A stretch of 64,000 bases of DNA from assembly GCF_003054265.1 (NCBI RefSeq), contig NZ_QBKT01000013.1, positions 23,843 to 87,842 of the forward strand. The letters run 5' to 3'. Origin of the DNA: Kordia periserrulae (GTDB taxonomy: Bacteria; Bacteroidota; Bacteroidia; Flavobacteriales; Flavobacteriaceae). The position numbers and the translations under genes are program-made. The notes beneath the pieces are model-generated. The model searched no databases, was not told the DNA's origin, and was given only the letters and a program-made list of their open reading frames with translations. Numbering within the stretch: position 1 is the stretch's first letter; each line of letters begins with the position of its first letter. Of this stretch, positions 29,728-38,981 are shown one piece after another.

Positions 29728-30166
29728 GATTTAAAGTTTTAAATTATTAAAATGTTTTCGTGCTTTGGCGGATATTGTGGCAAGTGCCAAAGCAGTGCAT
29801 AAATGGCCGCAGCAGATGAAAAGGCAAGGCATTTATCGGTTATTTTTTGTGCGCAAAAAATGCTGGTAAATCCCGAAAGGGTTGCCTTGCAAGCGCGCAA
29901 AGGCGAACGGCTAAATTTGCAAATGATTTGGGATTTGTGCGCAATGGACAATGCGAGATTGTAAAAAATTAAAACAAATAAGCAGCTACGAAGTATATAA
30001 AAAATAAAATTAAAGAGTAGTAAGTTTAAAATTTTTAAAAATATTGGATTAGAGTTATTTTTCTTTACTAAGACTGACATTCTGAGATGTGACTGAAATT
30101 CTTTCTTAAATCTTTGTTTTATTTAATTAACTTTGTAAGTTTAAGTTAATTTTTATTTATTTAAGT
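29728..30166. other. AT-rich stretch without a convincing gene
   Basis: A 113-codon minus-strand frame (29739-30080) exists here but its product is a composition-driven mix of hydrophobic runs and Ser/Arg/Cys, so I do not call it. The part at 29760-29950 (GGCAAGTGCCAAAGCAG, later GCAAGCGCGCAAAGGCG) is richer in GC than its surroundings and may be a conserved noncoding or decayed segment. Confidence 0.4.
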
Positions 30167-33100
30167 TTGAAAAGTATTGCTGCAGATTTTTTTGATAAAT
30201 TAGGTTTTAGTTTTGGTGAAGATTTAAGACCTGAAAAAATCTTTATTGAAAATGCACCTGAACTTAACGGAAAAATAATTCATTCCACTTTTTATTACGA
30301 TAGTCCTAACCAAACAAATACTTCTTTTTATTTTATAAATAAAGCTTTAAGTAAGAATGAATTAAAAGAAATTAAAAAGTATGTTTGGAATGAAAATAAA
30401 GTTGATTTATTATTTTATTTAAAAAATGATGATTCCTCAAAACTAGTATTACAATACGCTAAAGTTTCTCCTAAAACAGCAGATAGTGATTCGATATTAG
30501 ATGTTTTTAAAATATCAAATGAAGAACAAAGCAAAATTGAAAATATCCAACGTTGGAAATTTGATAGTGGTCTATTTTGGACAAACTACCAAGAATTTTT
30601 AACAAGAAGTAAAAACTTCAAAAGCATTGACAAAGAGTTAGTATCTACACTTGAGGCTCTTAAAAATCAATTAAATGATGTTCTGACCTTATTTTTAGAA
30701 GATGAAGAAAAAAAAGAAGAATATGTTCAAGCCCTAATTGATAGAACTCTATATATAAAGTATTTAGAAGACAATCATATTATCAACTCCTACTTTTATG
30801 AGCATCATTTTAAAGATAGCGAAACTGATTACAAAAAATTGTTATATAATGCAGATAGTTCAGGCTTAAATAAATTGTTTGAGATTATTCACGACATATT
30901 TAATAATGAATTATTCGAGAAACCAACGATACCAGAAAAATACTTAAATACTGCTATTTGTAGTTTAATACACGACTCTTTAAATCACAACATTGAGGTT
31001 GGACAACTACGGCTTTTTGATTTTAGATTTGACATAATACCTGTTGAATTTATTAGTTATATCTACGAAATATTTTTAACAGATAAACAAAAGGAAAACG
31101 GCATTTTCTATACACCAAAAAAATTGGCTCAACTAATAGTTGATGATGTTATTCCAGAAAATGAAATAGGTTCAGTATTAGACCCCTCTTGTGGCTCTGG
31201 GATGTTCTTAATCACTGCTTTTCAAAGACTTTTAGAAAACAGCAATGAAGATACATTAACCGATATTGCTACAAGAATTGAGTTTAGAACTAAACTTTTA
31301 GAAGATAACATCTTTGGTATAGAGAAACAGATCACAGCACAAAGATTTACGCTTTTCTCATTATCATTACAACTATTTAGAGGGTTAGAAAAAACTCAGA
31401 TAAGAGACTTTATTGCAAAACAATTAAAGGAAAAAGGGCAGGTAGAGTTATTTAAAAAGCATCGTTTTTTCAAAAACATTCAACACGCCAATTCATTAGA
31501 GGTTGAGGCAGATAAAATACCTCACGCAGATAAAACATTTTCATACATAATAGGAAACCCACCATTTACAACTAAAAATGTTAGTCCTGATACTCGTAAC
31601 TTTGTGAAAGAATACAAATCAAATACTCTTAACGAAGAACTGACCACCGAGAAGATAATTGGTAGTCTTCAAATATCTCAATGCTTTTTTCTTAAAATTA
31701 GGGATTGGAGCAACCCTAATACTAAATTCGGGTTTGTATCTAATAGTTCAAACTTCTATAATGAAAACTCAAAAGATTTTCAAAAATTCTTTTATTCTGA
31801 ATATAAAATAGATAAGATTTATGAACTTTCGAGAGTAAAAAAAATACTGTTTGAAAATGCAGTTGAAAGTGTTGTTTCTCTAATTTTCTCCAACAACGAT
31901 AATAATGCTGTTAACAACCTAATCAAATACTACCTTGTTGATGAGGGCTTATTTTCTAAAAAACCTTTTGAACTTCTCATTATTCAAGAGGATAAAATAA
32001 GAGAAATTTTACAAAGCGATTTACAGACCTGTAAAGCCAACCTTAGAGATTATTTAATAGGAAATGACTTTGATTTAGAATTAGTAAAGAAACTAAACCA
32101 AAACCCTACTTTGAATGGTTTTTTAAAGAAAACTAAGAGTTATAGAGGATTTGAAATTTGGGGAGAAGATGCAAGGAAAAAAGAATTTGAACTAACCAAA
32201 GAAAATTGGAAAGGATTATCTCCACAGTATAAAAATGAATATCTTCAAAAGTTTATTTCAAAATACTTTAAGAATGAAAGAGATACTCATTTTGACAAGG
32301 CTTATATTAAACCCAAGAACCTACAGCCGTTTGTTATCACTCCAGTTGACAAATACATAAGTTCTATAGATAATTTTCATAGACCTCGACCAAAAGAAGT
32401 ATATACAGGAAATAAGTTATTGCTTAGAAGAATTGGCAGTCATTTAAACTGTGTCTACAGTAATAAAGAAGATTATTTTGATTTTTCAGTATATACTATC
32501 AAGTTAGCAAACGAAAAAAATTATCCTCTTTTTTGTGCTTTATTAAACTCTTATATCGTTCAGTTTTTTTTAGATTTTTACTTGAGAAAAAGATTGTTAG
32601 ACTCTTTCTCCAGAATTGGAGTAGATGACATAAAAGAAATTCCTATACCAAAGGATTTAGAGAGCGATACAGCCATCAAATTATCTAAAATAAGTGATGA
32701 CCTAACAAATGGTTTAGTTGATTATAGTGAAGTGAAAAATGAGTTAAACGAACTCGTGTTTGACCTCTATGAATTATCTTTTTTAGAACGCCAAAGAATT
32801 AAAGATTTCTTTATTGAAAAGAAAACAATTAGTGTATCTAAAAATGAAATAGGCGAGTATATAGAAACCTTAAATACTTCCATTGAAATCTTTTTAAAGA
32901 ACTCTGTTAGTTTTGAGACAAAACACAACAAAGGCATAGGATTGGTTGCTATAAAAGTTAACTTAAACGGTTCATCTAATACTCCTTCCGCCAAGAAAAC
33001 AGGCTTATATCTTTTAAATGAAATTTTTGAGCAAAACCCTCAAGAAAACTTTTTAGCATCTCGTGAAAAAATTTGGGGAAAGGATTGTGTTTACATCATT

Positions 33101-33181
33101 AAGCAAGACTTGAATATTAATTGGAGTAAAACAAAAGCCTATGAAGATGGGCAAGAGGTGTTAAAAAAATTGATGCGTTAA
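30167..33181 (+). CDS. N6-adenine DNA methyltransferase with specificity domain (Eco57I/type IIG-like)
   Basis: The product has 1004 residues. The first ~300 are helical and acidic. The methylase core has GIFYTPKKLAQLIVDDVI near 310, motif I DPSCGSGMFL near 338 and the adenine motif IV IGNPPFTT near 461. A TaqI-like target-recognition part follows (KLLLRRIGSHLNCVY, then PLFCALLNSYIVQFFLDFY, then IKEIPIP). It would methylate adenine in a specific site. No ATG fits; a TTG at 30167 is the apparent start. The stop overlaps the next gene in TAATG, pairing it with a predicted nuclease, so this is probably a two-gene restriction-modification or defence unit. Confidence 0.88.
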   Translation: MKSIAADFFDKLGFSFGEDLRPEKIFIENAPELNGKIIHSTFYYDSPNQTNTSFYFINKALSKNELKEIKKYVWNENKVDLLFYLKNDDSSKLVLQYAKVSPKTADSDSILDVFKISNEEQSKIENIQRWKFDSGLFWTNYQEFLTRSKNFKSIDKELVSTLEALKNQLNDVLTLFLEDEEKKEEYVQALIDRTLYIKYLEDNHIINSYFYEHHFKDSETDYKKLLYNADSSGLNKLFEIIHDIFNNELFEKPTIPEKYLNTAICSLIHDSLNHNIEVGQLRLFDFRFDIIPVEFISYIYEIFLTDKQKENGIFYTPKKLAQLIVDDVIPENEIGSVLDPSCGSGMFLITAFQRLLENSNEDTLTDIATRIEFRTKLLEDNIFGIEKQITAQRFTLFSLSLQLFRGLEKTQIRDFIAKQLKEKGQVELFKKHRFFKNIQHANSLEVEADKIPHADKTFSYIIGNPPFTTKNVSPDTRNFVKEYKSNTLNEELTTEKIIGSLQISQCFFLKIRDWSNPNTKFGFVSNSSNFYNENSKDFQKFFYSEYKIDKIYELSRVKKILFENAVESVVSLIFSNNDNNAVNNLIKYYLVDEGLFSKKPFELLIIQEDKIREILQSDLQTCKANLRDYLIGNDFDLELVKKLNQNPTLNGFLKKTKSYRGFEIWGEDARKKEFELTKENWKGLSPQYKNEYLQKFISKYFKNERDTHFDKAYIKPKNLQPFVITPVDKYISSIDNFHRPRPKEVYTGNKLLLRRIGSHLNCVYSNKEDYFDFSVYTIKLANEKNYPLFCALLNSYIVQFFLDFYLRKRLLDSFSRIGVDDIKEIPIPKDLESDTAIKLSKISDDLTNGLVDYSEVKNELNELVFDLYELSFLERQRIKDFFIEKKTISVSKNEIGEYIETLNTSIEIFLKNSVSFETKHNKGIGLVAIKVNLNGSSNTPSAKKTGLYLLNEIFEQNPQENFLASREKIWGKDCVYIIKQDLNINWSKTKAYEDGQEVLKKLMR

Positions 33182-33906
33182 TGGAGAAAAGAGAGTATAT
33201 AAAAATTGCTGAACCAATTTCTCATTTCCCTACAGATATTAATCTTTTAAGGGAATTAAATAATGATTTTTGGAAAGATTGGGTACTTTACTACCTCCTT
33301 GATTTTTATAAAAATTACAACGCTCAAGAGCTATTAACTATTATACAGAATGAGCAAACTAAGAAGTTTCCAAGAACAGAAAGAGAGTTAGCCAAATATC
33401 TTAGAAAACATCTCAAAAATAATATAAAATTAAACTTGCAAGGATTTAAAGTTATTGGAGAAGCAACTAATGACGAAGATATTGAAGGTAATTATGATAT
33501 GATAATTCTTCATTCTTATTGGGAGGATGAGTTTTATTTTGAATGTAAAAACCTGTCACTTAATTCCGAAAAAGCTCTCATAAAAAAATACATATACACA
33601 AAGATTTACCCTAAAGGTCAACAATCAAAAAAAGATGGCGGAGTGTATCGTTATTTTAATGGTAAGTACGCTCAAAGCCAAAATTTCGGTGGTATGCTTG
33701 GCTTTGTTTTAGGTGATGATATACAGGAAATAAAAAATAAGATCATAAATGATTTAAATGAAAAATTTGATACCACACCTGAGGGAGATTTGAAACAAAT
33801 TCACCTTGACTCAATACAATCGAATAACTTTACTTTTGACAGTGTTCATTACAGAAAAGGGCTCAATTTCACTTTACACCATATTCTATTCGATTTTGTA
33901 AAATAA
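33181..33906 (+). CDS. PD-(D/E)XK-like nuclease partner of the methyltransferase
   Basis: The 241-residue protein shows GNYDMIILHSYWEDEFYFECKNL around residues 100-122: an Asp followed by E-x-K (FECK) on a strand, the hallmark order of PD-(D/E)XK nucleases. A later conserved-looking stretch, GGVYRYFNGKYAQSQNFGGM, may help bind DNA. The family is not one I can name. The TAATG overlap with the methyltransferase gene argues strongly that the two act together, most simply as the cleaving and modifying halves of a restriction system. Confidence 0.7.
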   Translation: MEKREYIKIAEPISHFPTDINLLRELNNDFWKDWVLYYLLDFYKNYNAQELLTIIQNEQTKKFPRTERELAKYLRKHLKNNIKLNLQGFKVIGEATNDEDIEGNYDMIILHSYWEDEFYFECKNLSLNSEKALIKKYIYTKIYPKGQQSKKDGGVYRYFNGKYAQSQNFGGMLGFVLGDDIQEIKNKIINDLNEKFDTTPEGDLKQIHLDSIQSNNFTFDSVHYRKGLNFTLHHILFDFVK

Positions 33907-34016
33907 AATGTGATGTAATCTTTAACTTAATGTGAGCTTATAATAAGTTCTCAAATGTGAAAATTGATGGTGAATTGCCTTTGTTGGGGTAGAAATTTTT
34001 GTTACACATTATTTGC

Positions 34017-34208
34017 TCATAAATTCAATAAATCTTCCCAAACATCATCAAAACTTTTCTGAAATTCGAACAATTGTTTTTCCAATTCATTGGCGATGCA
34101 AACGTAATCATTACCGTCGGGTAGGAGTTTGATTAGGGCTTGCATCAGTCCGTTAATGTGAATGAGCTGATCTTCCAATTCGTGTAGTCTTTCATTGGCA
34201 GATGACAT
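34017..34208 (-). CDS. Small helical protein coupled to recombinase
   Basis: The product has 63 residues, predicted almost wholly helical (ERLHELEDQLIHINGLMQALIKLL and LEKQLFEFQKSFDDVWEDLL). Its ATG lies 17 bases inside the end of the recombinase gene upstream, indicating translational coupling. The function is unknown; it may be a small accessory protein of the recombinase. Confidence 0.55.
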   Translation of the reverse strand: MSSANERLHELEDQLIHINGLMQALIKLLPDGNDYVCIANELEKQLFEFQKSFDDVWEDLLNL

Positions 34209-34797
34209 TTGCGTATTCTCCTTTTTCTATCTCCCATACTCTTTTGGCGATTTCGCGTTCTTCGCTGCCTATTACATCCAAATAAATGGCTGTGGTTTCC
34301 AACCGGCTATGACCAAGCCATTTTTTTACTGTGGTAATTGGTGCTTTATCCGCCGCCCGCACGGCAAAGCCGTGGCGAAGACCGCGGGCGCAGGCACGAG
34401 CGCCCCAAATACCCGCTTCAAGCATGACAGTTTTGACATGGCGTGATGCGCTACGCAAAGAGAATTGCCAAAGATACTGTGACTTTTTACCCTTAAATTG
34501 TACGTAACTCTTCAAATCATTGAGCAAGAAATCAGGTAACGGGATCTCGCGATAGATTCCACGCTTGCGTTTTTTGAGCGTTTCTAAAACGACAGTCTTG
34601 TTTGAAAAATCGAGATTGCTTTCACTCAAATTATGAATTTCAGCGATGCGGGCGCCTGTATAATACAGCAGCTGACAAAACAGACGAACATGAACAGGAC
34701 GTTTTTTTGTGCATTCCAAAAAGCGTAAACGCTCGGTTTGATTTAGATACTTTCGCTGACCGTTCCGGTCGTGCAATGAAATTGTAGGTTTATACAT
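34192..34797 (-). CDS. Short tyrosine recombinase (plasmid type)
   Basis: This 201-residue catalytic domain of a tyrosine recombinase has the first Arg in YYTGARIAEIHNL, the box II segment GLRHGFAVRA, and LGHSRLETTAIYLD with the final His and the nucleophilic Tyr. The usual His before LRH is replaced by Arg (ARGLRH), as in short plasmid recombinases. The N-terminal core-binding domain is largely missing. It may resolve plasmid multimers or be a relic of a separate insertion. It marks the left limit of the plasmid-like region. Confidence 0.82.
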   Translation of the reverse strand: MYKPTISLHDRNGQRKYLNQTERLRFLECTKKRPVHVRLFCQLLYYTGARIAEIHNLSESNLDFSNKTVVLETLKKRKRGIYREIPLPDFLLNDLKSYVQFKGKKSQYLWQFSLRSASRHVKTVMLEAGIWGARACARGLRHGFAVRAADKAPITTVKKWLGHSRLETTAIYLDVIGSEEREIAKRVWEIEKGEYANVICQ

Positions 34798-35081
34798 GAT
34801 TATTTGGGTTTTAAAAATTTAACTGTCTGATTATTAGGTATATTCAGTCGAATATTCAAACAAAAAGTGTGTTTTTTCCTGATTTTAACAAAAATATCAT
34901 CTTAAAGTTGTTCAGATGCCTCTTTTCATGGCTCAAAACATACTGCTGTACGCTCCCAATGGCAGACTATACCTAATTTTCGGACAAGTTCAGCCTTATG
35001 GAGAAAAAATCTTTTTAAAAACAGCAATCTAGTGTTGTTTTATACGGCTGAATACATAAATAACCATTAAAATTTAACATT

Positions 35082-35204
35082 ATGGGAGAATGGGAAAAAG
35101 TTGGAGAGGTATACCGAAAAAAGAAGAAAAAGAACGATGGATGGGGCGGAATAGTTGTCGCTATCATTATTCTTTTAATCATCGTTAGTCAGTGTAAATC
35201 ATAA
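35082..35204 (+). CDS. Small single-pass membrane protein (40 aa)
   Basis: MGEWEKVGEVYRKKKKKNDG is followed by a hydrophobic helix (GGIVVAIIILLIIVSQ) and CKS-stop. The basic stretch before the helix predicts the N-terminus inside. It lies 10 bases before a secreted-protein gene in the same direction, so the two may form a pair. Confidence 0.5.
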   Translation: MGEWEKVGEVYRKKKKKNDGWGGIVVAIIILLIIVSQCKS

Positions 35205-35214
35205 AATATCGGTC

Positions 35215-35688
35215 ATGAAAAAAATCATCATGGTGGCGTTTGTGTTTTTATGCGTGGCAACCAATATTCAGGCACAAGAAAAAGATCCCCTAAACCCGCC
35301 TGTTCGTGAAGGCGGGTATGGTGATGCGGTAACTTGTTCGGGGAAGAATAAAGCACTAGTGCTTTTTATTTTAGGCGGAAAAGGAAAAAAGGAAGAACCT
35401 GAGAAATATACAGCCAGTGAATATGCAAAGTTATTGCAAGCGGGATTCAAAAACCCCAAATACACCAATTATCCAACTGAAACAGTTGTATATTATCGCG
35501 AAACTAACAAATATGGACCAACCGTTGCTCGTATCATAATCAATGGACTACGTTATGAAACAGATAGTGGAGCTTCTGTTTTTTCACCATCAATGATTGG
35601 AAATTACATTGACGTCTTTACAAAATATTATCGCGAGAAAAACAATATTCCCTTAAAAGATAAGCAGATCACTACAGATAATAATTAG
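35215..35688 (+). CDS. Secreted hypothetical protein
   Basis: The 157-residue protein has a clear signal peptide (VAFVFLCVATNIQAQ). The mature part starts EKDPLNPPVREGGYG, has one Cys, and includes TVARIIINGLRYETDSGASVFSPSM. No family is recognised. The signal peptide style is that of Bacteroidota, unlike the plasmid-like genes to its right, so the mosaic boundary probably falls between this gene and the convergent gene at 35685-36491, whose stop it overlaps. Confidence 0.65.
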   Translation: MKKIIMVAFVFLCVATNIQAQEKDPLNPPVREGGYGDAVTCSGKNKALVLFILGGKGKKEEPEKYTASEYAKLLQAGFKNPKYTNYPTETVVYYRETNKYGPTVARIIINGLRYETDSGASVFSPSMIGNYIDVFTKYYREKNNIPLKDKQITTDNN

Positions 35689-36491
35689 AGATTCATACCA
35701 ATTACCTTGTTCGATTTATCGTTTTCATTATCTAAGGCATTATCATGCTGCTGCTTAAATTCGGAAGAATTTTGGACAACAATATTAAATTTGTCTGTAA
35801 TTTTTTCTGAGTCTTGAAATACATCACTTTCTGAGTTTTCATTCATTTGAGCCTTTAAGAGTGTGTATGTATTTTCCGTTTCAAAATGTGCGTGTTCAAG
35901 AATCTTATCAAAATCCATGTCCAATTTTTGAGCGCGGGCTTCCATCGCCTCTAATTGGTTCATTAGTTTTTGATGCTGCGGATTATCGGTATCGAAATGC
36001 TCACCAGCAATTAGATACGCTTTATGTGCCAAGTTCTTAATGTCTGATTTTAGAGTTTCAATACTGTCACAATTTTGCCGCTCCAAATTGAGCATAACTG
36101 CCATAATCTCTCCGGGCGACATCGCATCCAAGTCATCGCGCTCAATCCCGTAATGCTCAATCAAAAATTCAATGCTGCCATTGGTATCTTTTGCGGCAAT
36201 CAGCTTTTGCGCATCGATGGATCGTTTTTGCAAGCGTTCCAACTCTGCCAAGCGTTCCGCCAATTGATCAAGAATTTCCTCAAATCTGCGCATTGCTTCT
36301 TGATGGGCGAGTAATTGCTGCAACACAAAATCATAATCTTGGCGTTTTTTGATATGTGTTTTCTTTGAATTATGCTCTTGGTGGCTTGTGCCTTCGATCT
36401 GACCAATCTCGTCACTCTCACCACGCATGCCATAATCGTGGTTAACCTTTTTCAGATGATTGGAATGTTCACTATGTTTATTGCCCGTCAT
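35685..36491 (-). CDS. Coiled-coil hypothetical protein (plasmid-like region)
   Basis: The product has 268 residues, hydrophilic, with a His/Lys-rich N-terminus and long helices (FEEILDQLAERLAELERLQKR, about 70-95; MNQLEAMEARAQKLDMDFDK). The start is taken at the ATG at 36491, which has GGGAG a few bases upstream; a GTG three codons earlier is also possible. The function is unknown. Base use and the Shine-Dalgarno-like sequence match the relaxase region rather than the flavobacterial core. Confidence 0.65.
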   Translation of the reverse strand: MTGNKHSEHSNHLKKVNHDYGMRGESDEIGQIEGTSHQEHNSKKTHIKKRQDYDFVLQQLLAHQEAMRRFEEILDQLAERLAELERLQKRSIDAQKLIAAKDTNGSIEFLIEHYGIERDDLDAMSPGEIMAVMLNLERQNCDSIETLKSDIKNLAHKAYLIAGEHFDTDNPQHQKLMNQLEAMEARAQKLDMDFDKILEHAHFETENTYTLLKAQMNENSESDVFQDSEKITDKFNIVVQNSSEFKQQHDNALDNENDKSNKVIGMNL

Positions 36492-36653
36492 GGCTCCCAC
36501 CCATATATAAAATCACTACTATAAGTATGGCAGAAAAGCGTTAATGAATGGTTAGTGTATAGAGATTGATACAGTTATAATGTCATTATTTGCCAATAGA
36601 TGTTGTCGCTGTTATAATCATATTATAAGATTAAGTTTAAAGGAGATATTATA

Positions 36654-36899
36654 ATGACATCGATGAACGTATCGCTGCCAAACCAAATGAAAAGCTGGGT
36701 TGAAGGAAAAATAGTTGAGGGTAAATATCATAATGCGAGTGAATATATTAGAGATTTAATTCGTAGGGATCAGGCAGAAGCAGAAAGAAATCTGGCATTT
36801 AAGACTGCTATTGATTTAGGGCGAAACAGCGGTACTAATAACAGATCAAGCAAAGACATATTCGCACAAGCCAAGATAAAAGCTGAAAAAATTAAATGA
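36654..36899 (+). CDS. parD: ParD-type antitoxin
   Basis: The 81-residue protein has an N-terminal ribbon-helix-helix (MNVSLPNQMKSWVEGKIVEGKYHNASEYIRDLIRRD) and a disordered C-terminus that would wrap the toxin. A strong Shine-Dalgarno sequence (AAGGAG, 36641-36646) lies upstream, unusual for a flavobacterium. The stop overlaps the toxin start in ATGA. The dimer normally represses its own promoter. Confidence 0.9.
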   Translation: MTSMNVSLPNQMKSWVEGKIVEGKYHNASEYIRDLIRRDQAEAERNLAFKTAIDLGRNSGTNNRSSKDIFAQAKIKAEKIK

Positions 36900-37195
36900 A
36901 AAATTTAAAGTTTTCACGTCAAGCTGTTTTGGACATTGAGGAAATTTATCTTTACGGTTTTATCAATTTTGGGGAAGGGCAAGCAGATTCATATGCTTCT
37001 CGGATGCAGAAAAATTTAGAAATCATTTCTTCTAATCCGGATATAGGTAGATTAGATTCAAGAATAAACCCTGCTATCCACCGTTTTGATTTTGCCAGGC
37101 ACGCTATATTTTATGACGTTACCGATAGTGAAATAATTATTATAAGAATACTCCACATAACAATGGATTTTCTTCAACACCTTAGCCAAAATTGA
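36896..37195 (+). CDS. parE: ParE/RelE-superfamily toxin
   Basis: The 99-residue toxin has the family order SRQAVLDIEEIYLYGFINFG, PDIGRLDSRINPAIHRF and HAIFYDVTDSEIIIIRILH. ParE members usually poison DNA gyrase. It overlaps the antitoxin by four bases. The pair would stabilise the element, and a second unrelated-looking pair lies at 45388-46005. Confidence 0.9.
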   Translation: MKNLKFSRQAVLDIEEIYLYGFINFGEGQADSYASRMQKNLEIISSNPDIGRLDSRINPAIHRFDFARHAIFYDVTDSEIIIIRILHITMDFLQHLSQN

Positions 37196-37241
37196 TAGTG
37201 TGAAGGCTCAAGATTATTTAAACAGTAAAATAGGGACAAAA

Positions 37242-37340
37242 ATGGATTTGAGGATTCTCAAAGCAGAAATGATTGTTCATATATATACTGCGGTTGGCGT
37301 GGGCGTGGCGATTTTGAGTTTTATTAAGTTTTTTTCATAG
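37242..37340 (+). CDS. Possible 32-aa membrane peptide
   Basis: The frame reads MDLRILKAEMIVHIYTAVGV and continues GVAILSFIKFFS, with one hydrophobic helix, in the gap after parE. It may be real or may be chance; the Gly/Val helix and the ATG are its only support. Confidence 0.3.
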   Translation: MDLRILKAEMIVHIYTAVGVGVAILSFIKFFS

Positions 37341-37484
37341 TTGTCATTAATATTGCAGTGCTGAATTAATTTTATTGAAGCGTCTGCTATTTTCCATATG
37401 ATATATTATCACATTTTATCTAATTGCACCCTGTCCAAAATGTAACCTGCAATATATTTTGGCGAGATTATCTTTGTGAAATTT

Positions 37485-37784
37485 TTAATCGTCAAATATC
37501 ATAGCAGCTAAGAAAACGGGAGTTGCCAATATTGAAAGTGCGGGAATGGCTATTGCTAGACCAATTCCGACTACAGCCTCAGCCACTTTTTTTTCGTTTG
37601 ATTGAGCGTAAACCTTAGTCACTCTGCCCGCTGCTTCTCCTATTGTGGAATCGCCTGTGATCGCGCCTACTGTAGCACTTACAATGTGCGGGGCACAATT
37701 ACTGGCTATCTTTCTAGTTTTTTCATCTTCACAAATAGCTTCTGATGATTCATTAATAGATTTTAGTACTGCTGAATAGCTCAT
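37485..37784 (-). CDS. Hypothetical protein with hydrophobic C-terminus
   Basis: This 99-residue protein starts MSYSAVLKSINESSEAI, then has a small-residue stretch (ATVGAITGDSTIGEAAGRV) and a C-terminal hydrophobic helix (VVGIGLAIAIPALSILATPVFLAAMIF). It is probably membrane associated; the Ala/Gly pattern recalls small pore-forming or bacteriocin-like peptides, but nothing more can be said. The surrounding DNA is very AT-rich. Confidence 0.5.
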   Translation of the reverse strand: MSYSAVLKSINESSEAICEDEKTRKIASNCAPHIVSATVGAITGDSTIGEAAGRVTKVYAQSNEKKVAEAVVGIGLAIAIPALSILATPVFLAAMIFDD

Positions 37785-37972
37785 AATTTTTAATTTTATT
37801 ATAAGTTACTAATTTATAGTTATAAACTCTAACTTATTTAATATAAAATGGTTGTATTTAACTCTTTTTAACAATAATATATTGTAATTTACTATAAATA
37901 GTGTCAAATAATTAAATGTAATGAGTAGAAATATTCCTTAATTTTTCCAATGAAAAACAATAATTATTTTAA

Positions 37973-38572
37973 TCAAAGCTTTGGAGCATCAGAAGATAAC
38001 TGGTATTTCAGATTATGTGTTACGGGTTCTGCCTTGTCTGTTCGTAAGGCTTGATTCATTTGATTAAACTGCCAACGTAGATTTGACCTATCTTTTTCTG
38101 TAAAATCTTCACCATCTTTTTCATGTGCTTCTTCAATTGATTTTTCAAAATTCTTATGATTTAGTACAAATATATTAAGTCTAGTCAGTCCTTCTATCAT
38201 TTCCTTTTCATAGGGGTTTGAAATATCGAGCCCCCATTTTTCCATTTTTAGAGCCATATTTTTCACGCTAGCCTTAAAAGTCTCAGGATCTTGATGTTTC
38301 GCCAGTTTATAATAAGTATTGTAGTAGTTGGATTTGGCAGCCAAAATACCCAAAAATTCAGCTCTAGATATTCTTCCGTCTGCTACAATATCCTGTGCAT
38401 GCTTATCTGAAAAATAGATCATCATATCTTTTTTATATTGTTCAGGATTTATAAGCTTATAGCCATTTTCGGGAATTACTTCACATACCATGTGCTCAAT
38501 ACTTTTATATTGAGAATGAATATACTCAATCATTTTTTCTCTTAATATCAGAGAATCACTCGATTCTGCCAT
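37973..38572 (-). CDS. Hypothetical protein
   Basis: The product has 199 residues, predicted soluble and mostly helical (KEMIEGLTRLNIFVLNHKNFEKSIEEAHEK, split by turns), with a Met- and Lys-rich composition. GGGAG nine bases before the ATG is a good Shine-Dalgarno sequence, in keeping with the plasmid-like region. The family is not recognised. It precedes the 88-residue gene's region in reverse order and may share its promoter area. Confidence 0.6.
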   Translation of the reverse strand: MAESSDSLILREKMIEYIHSQYKSIEHMVCEVIPENGYKLINPEQYKKDMMIYFSDKHAQDIVADGRISRAEFLGILAAKSNYYNTYYKLAKHQDPETFKASVKNMALKMEKWGLDISNPYEKEMIEGLTRLNIFVLNHKNFEKSIEEAHEKDGEDFTEKDRSNLRWQFNQMNQALRTDKAEPVTHNLKYQLSSDAPKL

Positions 38573-38643
38573 AATATACTCCCTAAGTTACAATTTCATT
38601 AGGTATAGGATGGCACAGTTTCTTTAAAAAATAGTTAATATAA

Positions 38644-38910
38644 TTAATGCACCATTTTGCTTGTTTTTCCTAGACTTTCAATGATTCCAGCATACATCTC
38701 TTTGAGAAAATCTCTGTGTCTTTCTGCGGCTTTTATCGGATCTCCATGCCCTATGAGTTGAACCAAATTATAATCCCCTATTGTATAGATTAAATTCTCA
38801 ATAGGCTCTTCCCTGAAGCTATTAAGTGTATCTACATATGTTTTGGCGATTTCAAACTGCTCTTTGGTCAAAGTTGCAGAATGGTCTACTAAGTCTTTCT
38901 TTTTTTTCAT
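38644..38910 (-). CDS. Small hypothetical protein (88 aa)
   Basis: This is a soluble helical protein beginning MKKKKDLVDHSATLTKEQFE and containing YTIGDYNLVQLIGHGDPIKA. A Shine-Dalgarno-like AGGAG lies six bases before the ATG. It diverges from the coiled-coil gene at 38982 across 71 bases that must hold both promoters. The function is unknown. Confidence 0.6.
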   Translation of the reverse strand: MKKKKDLVDHSATLTKEQFEIAKTYVDTLNSFREEPIENLIYTIGDYNLVQLIGHGDPIKAAERHRDFLKEMYAGIIESLGKTSKMVH

Positions 38911-38981
38911 TTTTTCTCCTAAATTTTCTAACTTGTGATGTACGAAAATTATACCGTAAAAGTGCTTTTAAAACAAGAATT

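Noticed and set aside
29739..30080. 113-codon minus-strand frame
   Set aside because: Composition-driven hydrophobic and Arg/Ser/Cys mix, no recognisable domain; overlies a GC-shifted probably noncoding stretch. Kept as a non-genic note.
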